A stretch of DNA of 64,000 nucleotides from an uncultured Shimia sp. (GCA_937897325.1 CALCOY010000082.1:1-64000); one strand, 5' to 3'; shown: positions 55,119 through 64,000, counted from the stretch's first letter. Notes: generated by a model from the sequence alone, not told the origin. Translations and numbers: made by a program.

Positions 55119-55240
55119 CGCACTTCCCTTTTTGGTAGACTGTCGTACACCGTTTAGGGAAAGAGTTTCCGATCGTAAACAGCTTTGGTCCGAAAAACTG
55201 ACCAAAAATCCAAACAGGCCAAACCGTGCTCAAAACGGTC

Positions 55241-55387
55241 TCAAGCTCCACCCTTTCGGCGGCATCTTTCAGAGCAATACTTGACCTCATCCCAGACCTT
55301 TGACCACTTCTTGCGCCATCTGAAAGGACGCTGGCAGACCGGGCAGGTCTTTTGGGGCAGATCTGACTTCCGGAGCATCTTTGGCAT
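55241..55387 (-). CDS. DUF2256 zinc-ribbon-like small protein
   Basis: A 48-residue protein, [18 protein letters not shown] at the start and [17 protein letters not shown] near the end. It matches DUF2256: a CPVC pair followed by RPFRWRKKW and a YC-x2-RC pair, likely binding one zinc. Its ATG shares a base with the photolyase stop (TGATG), so it is translated after it; a second ATG at 55378 is possible. DUF2256 genes commonly sit by cryptochrome/photolyase genes; function unknown. Because of its size it is easily missed in annotation. Confidence 0.85.
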   Translation of the reverse strand: MPKMLRKSDLPQKTCPVCQRPFRWRKKWSKVWDEVKYCSERCRRKGGA

Positions 55388-56880
55388 CAAAAATCAAACG
55401 CACTTTGGCGCGGATCGGCCTTTTTGCGGCGCGGCTCGCGGTCGTTGACGAAATGCCGGTCCGGGTCCTTCCGGCTGGCATGTTTGTGGACGACCTTCGC
55501 CGCTTCTTGGCGAAATCCCTGTCCGCGTCGGACGCCGTAGATCTGCTGGCGCGCGTGCCGTGCAGCCTCTGCCACGTCAACGATGGGGGCAGGATAGCGC
55601 AGTTTACCAAACTGCTCCCACTTCCAAGGCTCTTGCAGAAACCGCAGGGGCACCGCGCCCAATTCAGGTACCCAAGCCCGCGTAAAAACACCATCAGGAT
55701 CCTGATCATTGCCCTGCTTTATGGGGTTGTAGATCCGCACCGTGTTCATCCCAGTGGTGCCCGATTGCATCTGGGTCTGGGGCCAGTGAATGCCAGCTTC
55801 GTAGTCGGTGAACTGCCGCGCGAGATGCAAGCCCGTCATCCGCCAGTCGAGCCAAAGGTGATATGAGGCCACAGCCATTAGCATTGACCGCATCCGAAAA
55901 TTCATCCAGCCGGTTGCCGCCAGATACCGCATGCAAGCATCGACAAAGGGCAAGCCTGTCTCGCCCTTTTCCCAGGCTTCTCGTCGAGTGCGGTCATCTC
56001 CGCGAAGTCCGCTATAAGCCGAATGAAGACAATGCACTTCAAGTGCGGGCTCATCTTCGAGCTTCTGCATGAAGTGATCACGCCACGCGAGCCTTGCCTG
56101 AAATGATTTCAAGGACCCGCCCCAGCCTTCCCGCGTGCCTTTGACCTCGCGCTGGCGACCTGCTGCCGCCTGAGAAACCTCGCGACCCGAGACCGTGCCA
56201 AAGGCCAGATGTGGGGACAGGCGCGAACAGGATGTCTGGCCCGTCTGCGGCGAGGACATTTCTTTACGGTAATTGCGCCCCCGCTCCGTCAAAAATCCAC
56301 CGAGCAGGGACAGCCCCATCGCGCGGCCGCCGCGCTGTCGTTCAGTGCAATGATCTTCCGCAACCAACCGCACAGGGTTATCCGATACCAACCTTGGTCC
56401 CGATAAAAAGGCGGGTGTCTCTGCAATTGGTTTTCGTAGGAATGCGTTGCGCTGCGTGGCCCAGCCGTCGCGTCCGTTCAAGCGCCGCACGACACCGGAT
56501 TGCGCAAGCTCGGTCCAGAGAACACCGTGCCCGCGGGCCCAGTCCGCGACGGCCTGATCCCTGGCAAAGGTCCAGGCATTCCCAGTCTCTTCATGACTGA
56601 CCAGATGTGTAACGCCATGCGTGGCCCGAAGCGCTTCCAGAATGTCCGTGGCCTTGCCCACGCGCAAGCAAAGCGCGGCACCTAGTTCCTCCAATTGCGT
56701 GCGCAAATCTTCAAGCGATTCCAGCAGAAAATCGAACTGCCGTCCCGACATATCCGGCTCCGCCCAGAGGTCCGGCTCGAGAATGTAGAGAGGGATCACC
56801 TCACCCAGACGTGCCGCGTGGACCAGTGCCGGATGGTCAGTGGCCCGCAAATCGCGTTTGAACCAAAGTATTGTCGTCAT
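55387..56880 (-). CDS. Cryptochrome/photolyase family flavoprotein
   Basis: A 497-residue class-I-like photolyase/cryptochrome. The N-terminal antenna domain opens [26 protein letters not shown]. The FAD domain holds [79 protein letters not shown] and [30 protein letters not shown]. The basic C-terminus ends PRQSAFDF. Light-driven repair of pyrimidine dimers is the default role, but this DUF2256-linked branch is poorly characterised. Its stop is coupled to the DUF2256 gene. Confidence 0.9.
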   Translation of the reverse strand: MTTILWFKRDLRATDHPALVHAARLGEVIPLYILEPDLWAEPDMSGRQFDFLLESLEDLRTQLEELGAALCLRVGKATDILEALRATHGVTHLVSHEETGNAWTFARDQAVADWARGHGVLWTELAQSGVVRRLNGRDGWATQRNAFLRKPIAETPAFLSGPRLVSDNPVRLVAEDHCTERQRGGRAMGLSLLGGFLTERGRNYRKEMSSPQTGQTSCSRLSPHLAFGTVSGREVSQAAAGRQREVKGTREGWGGSLKSFQARLAWRDHFMQKLEDEPALEVHCLHSAYSGLRGDDRTRREAWEKGETGLPFVDACMRYLAATGWMNFRMRSMLMAVASYHLWLDWRMTGLHLARQFTDYEAGIHWPQTQMQSGTTGMNTVRIYNPIKQGNDQDPDGVFTRAWVPELGAVPLRFLQEPWKWEQFGKLRYPAPIVDVAEAARHARQQIYGVRRGQGFRQEAAKVVHKHASRKDPDRHFVNDREPRRKKADPRQSAFDF

Positions 56881-57455
56881 CTTCCTTAGTTATTTGCCGC
56901 AGCGACAATGGCCAGTGACAAAGGGACCTGTTTCAGGGTTAGGCAAAATTCCAGTTGCCCGCCCGCCAAATAGCCCATTCATCGCACTGGTCCACCGCCG
57001 AAGCCGATGCGGCCATAGCGACGACCGAGACCCGCAAACCGATCGCTGCCGCCTGCCCGGACCCGGTGCACACAACGTTGACGGGGCGCATAGTTTGTGC
57101 CTGTCGGAAGCGTCCGGGTCGCGCCTTTGTCGCCAAGACGACACGACACTGTCGTCCCGCCGGGTTTCTCCTTGATCTCAGGCAATTGCACCATCTGGGG
57201 GTTGACCAGACTGGTGCTGGGCTCTGGCGTCGTGATTGTGCAGCATTCACCGCTCACCTCATGCAAGGCCTGAGCGTTTTGGTAGAGCTCCACAAAGGTC
57301 CGGACGGTTACCGGTTGGTCCGCACAACACGGCTGATTGGAAAGCCAGGCTTTCCCGCAAAAACGCAACTGGTGACGTTGTCGAAACGACAGCCCCACTT
57401 GCAGCCTCAGTACGGGGCATCTACCGTCCACCCAACCCCTAGGATGAGGCTTTCG
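56881..57455. other. 575-base gap with unresolved coding signal on the minus strand
   Basis: Between the divergent photolyase and pepN genes. The minus strand has protein-like stretches in two frames: TPEPSTSLVNPQMVQLPE followed by EKPGGTTVSCRLGD (about 57240-57110), and in another frame VVCTGSGQAAAIGLRVSVV to the stop at 56939. Codon third positions are GC-rich in both. This could be a frameshifted secreted-protein gene, but I recognise no family and cannot name a start. No RNA gene or repeat was seen. Confidence 0.4.
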
Positions 57456-60047
57456 ATGCGCGACGCTGCCCCAAAGACAATCTACCTCAAGGACTACACG
57501 CCCCCCGCCTATCTGGTTGACGAGGTGCATCTGACTTTCAAGCTGCATCCGACGAAAACGCGGGTGATCTCACGCATCGCCTTTCGGCCCAACCCCGAAA
57601 ACCCGGATGGAATCTTCGAACTGCATGGCGAAGATCTGTCCCTGCTTTGGGCGCGCATCGACGGGCAGGATTGGAAACCTATGACGCGCGACGGGATTTT
57701 GACGACCGGCGCGCCGCGCGCGCCATTCGTTTGGGAGGCGGAGGTTGAGATAAATCCATCGGCGAACACAGCGCTTGAGGGGCTATACATGTCAAACGGT
57801 ATGTATAGCACCCAATGCGAGGCCGAGGGCTTCCGCAAGATCACCTACTATCCCGACAGGCCTGACGTTCTAGCACCGTTTACGGTTCGGATCGAAAGCG
57901 GGCAGCCTGCGAGGTTGTCAAACGGGGGCGAAGTGCCCGGCGACGGGCCTCATCCTGTACTGCTGTCAAACGGCAACCCCACAGGCAGCGGCGAAGGTTG
58001 GGCGGAATGGCATGATCCATGGCCCAAGCCCAGTTACCTTTTTGCGCTCGTAGCAGGTGATCTGGTCGCACACCGCGACAGCTTTACGACCATGTCTGGC
58101 AAGCATGTTGATCTCGCACTTTATGTGCGTCCGGGTGACGAAGGCAAATGCGCTTTCGGTATGCAGGCGCTGAAGGACAGCATGATCTGGGACGAAAAGG
58201 TCTATGGCCGAGAGTATGATCTCGAGGTCTTCAACATCGTGGCCGTTGACGACTTCAATATGGGCGCGATGGAGAACAAGGGGCTGAACATATTCAACTC
58301 CGCAGTCGTTCTGGCCAGCCCGGAAACCTCCACCGATGGGAATTTCGAAACGATCGAGGCGATCATCGCGCACGAGTACTTCCACAACTGGACCGGCAAC
58401 CGCATCACCTGCCGAGACTGGTTTCAGCTTTGCCTGAAGGAGGGGCTGACGGTCTTTCGGGATGCGCAATTCACGGCTGACATGCGCAGCGCGCCCGTCA
58501 AACGGATCGAAGATGTCATCGCGCTACGCGCCCGGCAATTCCCCGAGGATCAGGGACCCCTCGCCCATCCGGTGCGCCCCGAAAGCTTCCAGGAGATCAA
58601 TAACTTCTACACCGCCACTGTCTATGAAAAGGGCGCCGAGGTTATCGGGATGCTCAAAAGTCTCGTGGGCGATCAGGGTTACGAAAAGGCGCTCAGCCTC
58701 TATTTTGAACGGCACGACGGGGATGCGGCCACGATTGAGGACTGGTTGCAGGTGTTCGAAGACGCGACTGGCCGCGACCTGACGCAGTTCAAAAGGTGGT
58801 ACAGTCAGGCGGGCACCCCAACCGTTTCGGTGCGCGAAGACTACGCCGACGGCACATACAGCCTGACCCTGTCGCAAAGCCTGCCGCCTTCAACAACCAC
58901 AACGGATCCGCAGCCAATGGTGATCCCGGTGGCGGTTGGCCTGCTATCACCGGCGGGGGAAGAAATCCGCACCACGCAGGTTCTGGAACTGACCGAGGCT
59001 GAGCAGACCTTTACTTTCGACGACCTAAGCGAACGTCCTGTCCCGTCGATCCTGCGGGGTTTTTCCGCGCCCGTCATTCTGGAACACGCGGCCGATCATG
59101 CGTTCCTGCTCAGCAATGACACGGATCCCTTCAACCGCTGGGAAGCAGCGCGCACGCTGGCCCGCGACAGCCTTCTGGCGACGATCCGCACCGGCAGCGC
59201 TCCGGCAAGCGCCTACCTTGACGGGATCGCGACAGTGCTTGGCGATGCGCGCCAGGACCCCGCCTATCGCAGCCTGATCCTTGCCCAGCCTACGCAGACT
59301 GAACTGGCGGCCGAACTGCACAAGTCGGGTGACACGCCCGATCCCGATGCGATTTATGCAGCGGTCGAAAATATGCGAGATGCCCTGGCGAAAAGGCTGT
59401 CCAATATCTTGCCCAACATTTACGCAGATCATCAGGTGGCAGAGCCCTATGCGCCCAACGCCGAGCAATCAGGCAAGCGGTCGCTGGCGAATGCAGCACT
59501 CGGTCTGATCAGCCGTTTGGATGACGGCGCGCAGGCGCAAAATCAATACGACGCCGCCGGCAACATGACCCAGAAGCTGGCTGCACTCTCGAGCCTGATC
59601 CGCGCGGGCAAAGGTGGCGAAGCGCTGACCGTTTTTGAAGCGGAATGGCGCCACGACCGTCTGGTCATGGACAAGTGGTTCGGCCTTCAGGTGGCACTGG
59701 CCGATCCCGACAAGGCCGTCAGCATCGCGACCAAGCTCACCAAGCATGTGGACTTCAATGTAAAAAACCCAAACCGCTTCCGATCGGTTGTTGGGGCCTT
59801 TGCGGGAAACCACGCCGGTTTTCATCAGAAAGACGGTTCGGGCTACGCGTTCCTGGCCGAATGGTTGATCAGACTTGATCCCCTGAACCCGCAAACCACA
59901 GCACGTATGTGCACGGCCTTCCAGACCTGGAAGCGCTACGACAGTGATCGGCAAACCCTGATCAAGGAACAGCTTGAGCGGATCGCAGGGGTGCAGGGGC
60001 TCAGCGCGGATGTTACCGAAATGATCACGCGGATCCGGCAGGCCTGA
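57456..60047 (+). CDS. pepN: Aminopeptidase N
   Basis: An 863-residue M1 zinc metallopeptidase that trims N-terminal residues from peptides in the cytoplasm (E. coli PepN: 870). The substrate-binding GAMEN lies at 270-274, zinc site His306-Glu307-x-x-His310 (HEYFHNW), third ligand Glu329 (KEGLTVFRD), and the tyrosine region NNFYTATVYEKGAEVI follows. The C-terminal alpha-solenoid ends TEMITRIRQA. The ATG at 57456 has GAGG 6 bases upstream and gives the family N-terminus; the same frame is open back to 56955 but is not PepN-like. Confidence 0.96.
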   Translation: MRDAAPKTIYLKDYTPPAYLVDEVHLTFKLHPTKTRVISRIAFRPNPENPDGIFELHGEDLSLLWARIDGQDWKPMTRDGILTTGAPRAPFVWEAEVEINPSANTALEGLYMSNGMYSTQCEAEGFRKITYYPDRPDVLAPFTVRIESGQPARLSNGGEVPGDGPHPVLLSNGNPTGSGEGWAEWHDPWPKPSYLFALVAGDLVAHRDSFTTMSGKHVDLALYVRPGDEGKCAFGMQALKDSMIWDEKVYGREYDLEVFNIVAVDDFNMGAMENKGLNIFNSAVVLASPETSTDGNFETIEAIIAHEYFHNWTGNRITCRDWFQLCLKEGLTVFRDAQFTADMRSAPVKRIEDVIALRARQFPEDQGPLAHPVRPESFQEINNFYTATVYEKGAEVIGMLKSLVGDQGYEKALSLYFERHDGDAATIEDWLQVFEDATGRDLTQFKRWYSQAGTPTVSVREDYADGTYSLTLSQSLPPSTTTTDPQPMVIPVAVGLLSPAGEEIRTTQVLELTEAEQTFTFDDLSERPVPSILRGFSAPVILEHAADHAFLLSNDTDPFNRWEAARTLARDSLLATIRTGSAPASAYLDGIATVLGDARQDPAYRSLILAQPTQTELAAELHKSGDTPDPDAIYAAVENMRDALAKRLSNILPNIYADHQVAEPYAPNAEQSGKRSLANAALGLISRLDDGAQAQNQYDAAGNMTQKLAALSSLIRAGKGGEALTVFEAEWRHDRLVMDKWFGLQVALADPDKAVSIATKLTKHVDFNVKNPNRFRSVVGAFAGNHAGFHQKDGSGYAFLAEWLIRLDPLNPQTTARMCTAFQTWKRYDSDRQTLIKEQLERIAGVQGLSADVTEMITRIRQA

Positions 60048-60051
60048 GCCA

Positions 60052-60438
60052 ATGATGCAAGCCGCCAACATCGTCCGCAACTTCTGGGACACAATGGCCA
60101 CAAACGACTTCACTGCGGCAAGCCACTTTCTGTCAGAGGACTTCACCGGCGACTGGCCGCAATCGGGTGAGCGGATTGTGGGGCGCGCCAATTTCGCCGC
60201 CATCAACGCCACCTACCCCGCCAAGGGTCCATGGCAATTTGACGTGCAGCGCCTCGTCGCGAATGACGACGAAGTGGTGACCGATGTTGCCATCACCGAC
60301 GGTGATCTGATGGCTCGGGCCATAACCTTCTATATGATCCGCAATGATCTGATCGCCCGGCAGATCGAGTACTGGCCAGATCCCTACGATCCGCCCACGT
60401 GGCGGGCGCAATGGATCAGCCGAATTCCCCAATCCTGA
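60052..60438 (+). CDS. NTF2/SnoaL-like protein
   Basis: A 128-residue protein with the cone-shaped NTF2-like pattern: VRNFWDTMATNDFTAASHFLSEDFTGDWPQSGERIVGRANFAAINATYP, then ITFYMIRNDLIARQIEYWPDPYDPPTWR. Such proteins bind small ligands or act as isomerase or hydrolase scaffolds; this one has no assigned role. It starts 4 bases after pepN and 10 bases before the SDR gene, so it is likely in the same operon. Confidence 0.87.
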   Translation: MMQAANIVRNFWDTMATNDFTAASHFLSEDFTGDWPQSGERIVGRANFAAINATYPAKGPWQFDVQRLVANDDEVVTDVAITDGDLMARAITFYMIRNDLIARQIEYWPDPYDPPTWRAQWISRIPQS

Positions 60439-60448
60439 AAGGCCTTTC

Positions 60449-61192
60449 ATGACTGACCGTCCCATTTGCCTGATCACGGGTGGTTCGACCGGAATTGGTG
60501 CTGCATGCGCCATTCTCGCGGCCAAGCGTGGCTATGACATCGTGCTCAACTACCGGTCTGACCATGCCAGCGCAGAACAGACCCAGACAAAGGTCATCGC
60601 CGCCGGAGGGCGCTGCGCCCTTGCCCCGGGGGACGTCGCCGATCCAGAGGACATCGCCAGGATTTATAAGGTCGTCGATGACACGTTCGGGCGGATCGAT
60701 GCGCTGATCAACAATGCGGGCATTGTCGGCCAAAGCGCCCGTCTGACGGAAATCGATCATGACCGCCTGCGCCGGATGTTCGATGTGAATGTCATCGGGG
60801 CCATGCTTGTCGCGCGCGAGGCTGTCATCCGGATGGAAACACAGGGCGAAGGTGTTGTGATCAACATCTCGTCCGCTGCGGCCCGGCTCGGATCAGGCAA
60901 CCAGTATCTCGACTACGCAGCCTCCAAGGCGGCCATCGATACGTTCACCAAGGGCCTCTCGGATGAGGTGGCGGGCCAAGGCATCCGCGTTCTTTCTGTT
61001 CGGCCCGGCATCATCGACACACCCATTCACGGCAAGGGCGGGGAGCCTGACCGGGCTGACCGTCTTGGTCCTGTTGTGCCGTTGGGCCGCAAGGGTTCCC
61101 CCGACGAGGTGGCCGCCGCGATTTTGTGGCTTCTCTCCGATGAGGCTAGTTATATAACGGGTACCACGCTCGATGTAACGGGTGGTCGTTAG
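60449..61192 (+). CDS. Short-chain dehydrogenase/reductase
   Basis: A 247-residue SDR. Cofactor loop TGGSTGIGAACA, NNAGIVG, Ser in NISSAAARLGS, catalytic YAASKAA (Tyr about 158) and VRPGIIDTPIH, with ITGTTLDVTGGR at the end. It resembles glucose-1-dehydrogenase/3-oxoacyl-ACP reductase relatives; substrate unknown. Part of the pepN-led run of genes. Confidence 0.9.
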   Translation: MTDRPICLITGGSTGIGAACAILAAKRGYDIVLNYRSDHASAEQTQTKVIAAGGRCALAPGDVADPEDIARIYKVVDDTFGRIDALINNAGIVGQSARLTEIDHDRLRRMFDVNVIGAMLVAREAVIRMETQGEGVVINISSAAARLGSGNQYLDYAASKAAIDTFTKGLSDEVAGQGIRVLSVRPGIIDTPIHGKGGEPDRADRLGPVVPLGRKGSPDEVAAAILWLLSDEASYITGTTLDVTGGR

Positions 61193-61207
61193 GTAAGAGG
61201 TGTTTGG

Positions 61208-61729
61208 ATGCATATTGTTCTTGGTGTAGTTGGTTTGGCTGCGGCCGCGTATTTCCTGGTGCAGCGCGCGCGCATGGGGGCCGAAATGGCAACCGAACTT
61301 GTTGATGTGGCGCAGGATGTCCGCGCGGCGGCTCGACGTTTCGGCTTCAAGCGCCGCACCGACATTCATCCGGTCGAAAGTATCGACAATCCCGATCTTG
61401 CCATTGCCGGGATCGCCAGCGCCTTTATCGCGCTCGACGATTTACCCACCGCCGAGGACCGGCAACGCCTGAAGATCAAACTACGCCAGACCCTTCAGGC
61501 TTCGGAAGATGAAGCGTCCGAGATGTTGATCCTAGGCCAGTGGTTCGTGGAAACCTGCCAGGGCGCCACACCTGCGATCGCACGTCTGTCAAAGCACCTT
61601 TATCGATTGGATGACGGCGCATGTTTTGAAACCTTGATGCGGGTTTTGCAAGGTGTGGCTGCGGACCGGCTCAGCCGACGCCAGAGCGAAGCGCTTGACG
61701 ATATCAAGCGCGCCTTCAGGCTGGTGTGA
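61208..61729 (+). CDS. Hypothetical N-terminally anchored helical protein (possibly TerB-like)
   Basis: A 173-residue protein. One N-terminal hydrophobic helix (HIVLGVVGLAAAAYFLVQ) is followed by an all-helical domain (PDLAIAGIASAFIALDDLPTAEDRQRLKIKLRQTL, ILGQWFVETC, LYRLDDGACFETLMRVLQGVAA) that vaguely recalls TerB-type bundles. AAGAGG lies before the ATG. Its stop overlaps the next gene (GTGA). Function unknown. Confidence 0.75.
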   Translation: MHIVLGVVGLAAAAYFLVQRARMGAEMATELVDVAQDVRAAARRFGFKRRTDIHPVESIDNPDLAIAGIASAFIALDDLPTAEDRQRLKIKLRQTLQASEDEASEMLILGQWFVETCQGATPAIARLSKHLYRLDDGACFETLMRVLQGVAADRLSRRQSEALDDIKRAFRLV

Positions 61730-62160
61730 CGGGCGGTGACTTCACCTTCACACGCAACGGGCGCAATAGCGCCACATTGGTTGCGCTCATCGCGGTCTGG
61801 TTTGGGATCTTCGCCGCGATCTTCTTTCTGGGTGCCGCGATCTGGCTGATGGCCATCCTGGTCCTGTTTACCGCCCCCGCCCTTTATGATCTGATCGCAA
61901 ATCGCAGCGCTGGCATGACACTGACCGATGTCGCAATGCATTGGCACAGCGGACCTCATACCGGCGAAATCGGATGGGATCAGATAGACCATGTTCGGCT
62001 TGACACGCGGCTCGATTTTTCGGTCAGGGTCAGCGCAGTTTTGCCGTCGGGCCGCCGCATCCGCATTCCATTCGAGGCTGCGCCCCCTCATCAGGATCTT
62101 GAGGCCGCTCTGCAAGCGCGCGGCATCGCAGTGCAACGACATCACTTCTCTTTGCTTTGA
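61726..62160 (+). CDS. Hypothetical two-helix membrane protein
   Basis: A 144-residue protein with a GTG start inside the previous gene's end. Two close membrane helices (LVALIAVWFGIFAAIFFLGAA and WLMAILVLFTAPALYDLIA region, about 17-60) precede a cytoplasmic beta-rich part (MTLTDVAMHWHSGPHTGEIGWDQIDHVRLDTRLDFSVRVSAVLPSGRRIRIPF) that looks like a bacterial PH-like fold. Stop shares one base with the next start (TGATG). Function unknown. Confidence 0.77.
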   Translation: MTGGDFTFTRNGRNSATLVALIAVWFGIFAAIFFLGAAIWLMAILVLFTAPALYDLIANRSAGMTLTDVAMHWHSGPHTGEIGWDQIDHVRLDTRLDFSVRVSAVLPSGRRIRIPFEAAPPHQDLEAALQARGIAVQRHHFSLL

Positions 62161-63041
62161 TGCGTTGTCTTTCCCTCATCATCGGGGTTTTCCTGACCGC
62201 CTGCGCCTTGCCGCCCACAACAACGTCTGACCCCCTGCTTTACGATCCCACGCAAACGGGCCGCGCGGAGACGGTCGTTATCGGCATTCCAGGGGCGCTG
62301 ACGCCGATCACTGTGCTTTCTCCGATGGAGCGGTTCCGCACGTCACGTCGCGCCGTCGTATACTATCGCCTGCCCGGTTTTGATGGTCGCCCCGGTGAGG
62401 AAGCAATCGACATCGGTTTTGCCGCAGACCGCATCACACGGTTCGTGCAGGAGAACGCACTTTCTCGCGTTCATCTCATCGGCCATTCCACTGGGGCCGC
62501 CATAGCTTTTGAAAGCGCCATCCGCATCCGTTCCACCCTGCCCGAGACCGAAGTTCAGGTGGCGGCGATCTCCTCGGCCTTGCCTGCGCCGCAACCGACC
62601 CTTGCCGGGATCCGTGGCGGACTTGGCACGCTTGCCGCCGCAGCACGTGTGGGCAGTCTCAATCCGCGGAAGGTCTGGCTCGAATACTACCGCGTTCTGG
62701 CCTACGGTCGGGGATCAAGGCGCACGCGGCAGGTCGCCGCTGCCGCCGATCAGCTCGTCGCCGCCAACGAAGGCAGGATCGAGATCCCGCAGGACGGCTT
62801 GGCCCGACGGCACTGGACGGCTATCCGACGCTGGCCTGGCCCCGAGGTGGAGGCGCTGGAAGGCGTGCCAGTCACTTTTTTTCATGGCGCGGGCGATCCG
62901 GTCTTTCCCCTGCCCGCTCTGCGCCGATTTTCAGCCACCCTTCCAGACGCGAAGATCATCGCGTATCAGGACAACGGTCATCTCCTGTTTCTAAGCTATC
63001 CGCAGGTCTGGCAGGATGTCTCAGCCGCCTTCGGGTTCTGA
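62160..63041 (+). CDS. Alpha/beta-hydrolase lipoprotein
   Basis: A 293-residue serine hydrolase. A lipoprotein signal ends with lipobox LTAC (Cys about 15). The hydrolase core has VIGIPGALTPITV (oxyanion loop), nucleophile elbow LIGHSTGAA (Ser about 117), acid Asp in FHGAGDPVFPLP and His in YQDNGHLLFLS. It is probably an envelope esterase or lipase; substrate unknown. Coupled to the gene before it and convergent with the transglycosylase gene, overlapping it by 21 bases. Confidence 0.87.
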   Translation: MRCLSLIIGVFLTACALPPTTTSDPLLYDPTQTGRAETVVIGIPGALTPITVLSPMERFRTSRRAVVYYRLPGFDGRPGEEAIDIGFAADRITRFVQENALSRVHLIGHSTGAAIAFESAIRIRSTLPETEVQVAAISSALPAPQPTLAGIRGGLGTLAAAARVGSLNPRKVWLEYYRVLAYGRGSRRTRQVAAAADQLVAANEGRIEIPQDGLARRHWTAIRRWPGPEVEALEGVPVTFFHGAGDPVFPLPALRRFSATLPDAKIIAYQDNGHLLFLSYPQVWQDVSAAFGF

Positions 63042-63680
63042 GCGTCGACGCCTTACAGGCCGCAAGCTTTGGGGCATCTGGCAATAGGGTTGCCCGCGCA
63101 ACCACTCGGCCATGGCGGCCCGCTTGCGGGCAGACCTCATCGGTCCCCAATCCGCACTGACGCCCCGCCATTTACTGTCCCGCCCGTGGATCACGCCGTC
63201 CCGCGCTACCGTGCGAGCCATAATCCGGATTGCGCAACTCAGATTGGCGGGCCCATCTTTCAGGGCCGTGCCCGACCGGGCCGCACATCCGTATCCTCGC
63301 GCTGTCGCCGGAGCGATCTGCAAAAGCCCGAACCAGCGCCCGCCTCCGCCCACGGCATCGGGCCGCCACGTGCTTTCATAGTGCGACAGCGTGGAAAGAA
63401 AGCCGATCCAGAAGGCCCGCCGCGCCGCCGGAGGGGCATCCGCGTAGTGGGGGCACCATCCCGTCACGTCCCCGGGCACCATGTTGATCAGCGATGCGCC
63501 GTGTCCCCGCAAGGCGGCATCCGCTGCCCTCGACCACAAGCGCGCGTCGGGAACCTCTTGCCATTGCGCCGGAGGAGGTGACGCTGGTCGGCCTTGCGGA
63601 CGCGCCGAACTTTCATCGGCCAATGCATCCTGCGTCAGCGCGACAATCAAAAAACTCAGAACAATCAAAAGGCTTCGCAT
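63021..63680 (-). CDS. Secreted transglycosylase SLT-domain protein
   Basis: A 219-residue periplasmic protein. Signal peptide MRSLLIVLSFLIVALTQDALA, then an SLT-like domain: FLSTLSHYESTWRPDAVGGGGRWFGLLQIAPATARGYGC, in which the Glu of YEST is the expected catalytic acid and GLLQIAPATA replaces GLMQ-P-TA. Four or more Cys residues may form disulfides. The ATG at 63680 starts the signal; the longer frame to 63839 is unsupported. It differs from the MltB-type enzyme at 18170. Confidence 0.88.
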   Translation of the reverse strand: MRSLLIVLSFLIVALTQDALADESSARPQGRPASPPPAQWQEVPDARLWSRAADAALRGHGASLINMVPGDVTGWCPHYADAPPAARRAFWIGFLSTLSHYESTWRPDAVGGGGRWFGLLQIAPATARGYGCAARSGTALKDGPANLSCAIRIMARTVARDGVIHGRDSKWRGVSADWGPMRSARKRAAMAEWLRGQPYCQMPQSLRPVRRRRSEPEGG

Positions 63681-63884
63681 CTCTCGATCCTGCACGGATG
63701 GCACCCATGTCGACAAGCGCCGCGCTGTCGCAAGCCCGATTGGGCCATTTACCGATTCTTTATCAATTGGGCAACAGACGGCCGAAATGACGCTGGACGG
63801 TCGCCGACTTTCCTTTGGCCGGTCACGATTAGGCCCCAAAGCCTCACCATAACGTAGATCTATAACGAGTTTGTTTTATGGTTA

Positions 63885-64000
63885 ATGATGACACTTGCAG
63901 GACGCATTCGACGTAATCTGCCCCACCTGGGGTTCGTGTTTCGGAAATCCAATCAGGCAGATGCCCCGGATGCCGTCCTGCAAGACATCGCCCTTTCAGA
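63885..64000 (+). CDS. Start of a truncated gene, unknown product
   Basis: An open frame beginning ATGATGACACTTGCAGG runs off the window end after 38 codons (MMTLAGRIRRNLPHLGFVFR followed by a polar stretch). A basic, partly hydrophobic N-terminus is visible but too little is present for identification. Confidence 0.35.
   Translation, partial: MMTLAGRIRRNLPHLGFVFRKSNQADAPDAVLQDIALS

Noticed and set aside
56955-57455. In-frame 167-codon extension upstream of pepN
   Set aside because: The extension has no resemblance to M1 peptidases, and the ATG at 57456 has a ribosome site and gives a length of 863, close to known PepN.

Overview
The window reads as chromosomal DNA of an alphaproteobacterium of the family Rhodobacteraceae, most likely the marine Roseobacter group. 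The evidence is gene content and order: GapR (DUF2312), the block accB-accC-aat next to DUF2155-mlaD-NDUFA12, a ScfR-type short-chain acyl-CoA regulator, pntAB, a malate synthase G/GlcG pair, and dense, GC-rich, tightly packed genes. No taxonomic search could be run, so the placement is inference.

Layout. 1-1.5 kb: the inner edge of a probable integrative element, with a tyrosine integrase beside tRNA-Thr(TGT); the cargo would lie left of the window. 1.6-5.7 kb: an unknown Roseobacter-type protein, GapR, a signal-less BtuF-like protein, a small membrane protein, a DUF442 phosphatase-like protein, and an orphan FliM-C-domain protein with an acidic repeat tail. 5.7-10.5 kb: a sensory operon (receiver protein, 2-TM small protein, sodium/solute-symporter histidine kinase) and a ScfR regulator. 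10.7-16 kb: a complete branched-chain-amino-acid/amide ABC operon, followed by an IS transposase relic. 16.8-20.5 kb: an unknown anchored protein, a lytic transglycosylase and an acyl-CoA ligase. 20.6-24.2 kb: fatty-acid synthesis (accBC), N-end-rule transferase, Mla-type lipid transport and a complex I assembly factor. 24.4-33.4 kb: small unknown genes, a methyltransferase, a RidA-like protein, UvrD/PcrA helicase, an FMN 2-hydroxyacid dehydrogenase and pyruvate carboxylase. 33.5-43.3 kb: two M20 metallohydrolases and a dipeptide-type ABC system split over two divergent units. 43.3-50.1 kb: a dead GNAT gene, DUF3422, a 3-hydroxyisobutyrate-dehydrogenase-like enzyme, pntAB and a membrane methyltransferase. 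50.2-52.4 kb: an SDR gene, a REP-associated transposase (RAYT) bracketed by palindromes, and a glutamine-amidotransferase-like hydrolase. 52.5-57.4 kb: GlcG-like protein, malate synthase G, and a photolyase coupled to a 48-residue DUF2256 protein. 57.4-64 kb: pepN and six co-directional genes, a secreted transglycosylase, and the start of a truncated gene.

Metabolically the window is rich in anaplerosis and two-/three-carbon use (pyruvate carboxylase, malate synthase G, acyl-CoA ligase, ScfR, symporter-kinase) and in uptake of amino acids and peptides with matching deacylases.

The most unusual signal is a family of repetitive extragenic palindromes. Copies at about 12.06, 15.15, 41.2, 51.0 and 51.6 kb share a 5'-GTAA foot and a GGCGGGCG/CGCCCGCC-type stem. 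Three occur as inverted pairs, one a perfect 30-bp inverted repeat. The cognate-looking RAYT gene sits between such palindromes but has lost both the first histidine of its HUH motif and the tyrosine expected to be catalytic. Two ABC operons carry these palindromes directly after the abundant binding-protein gene. No CRISPR array, prophage structural gene or rRNA was seen.
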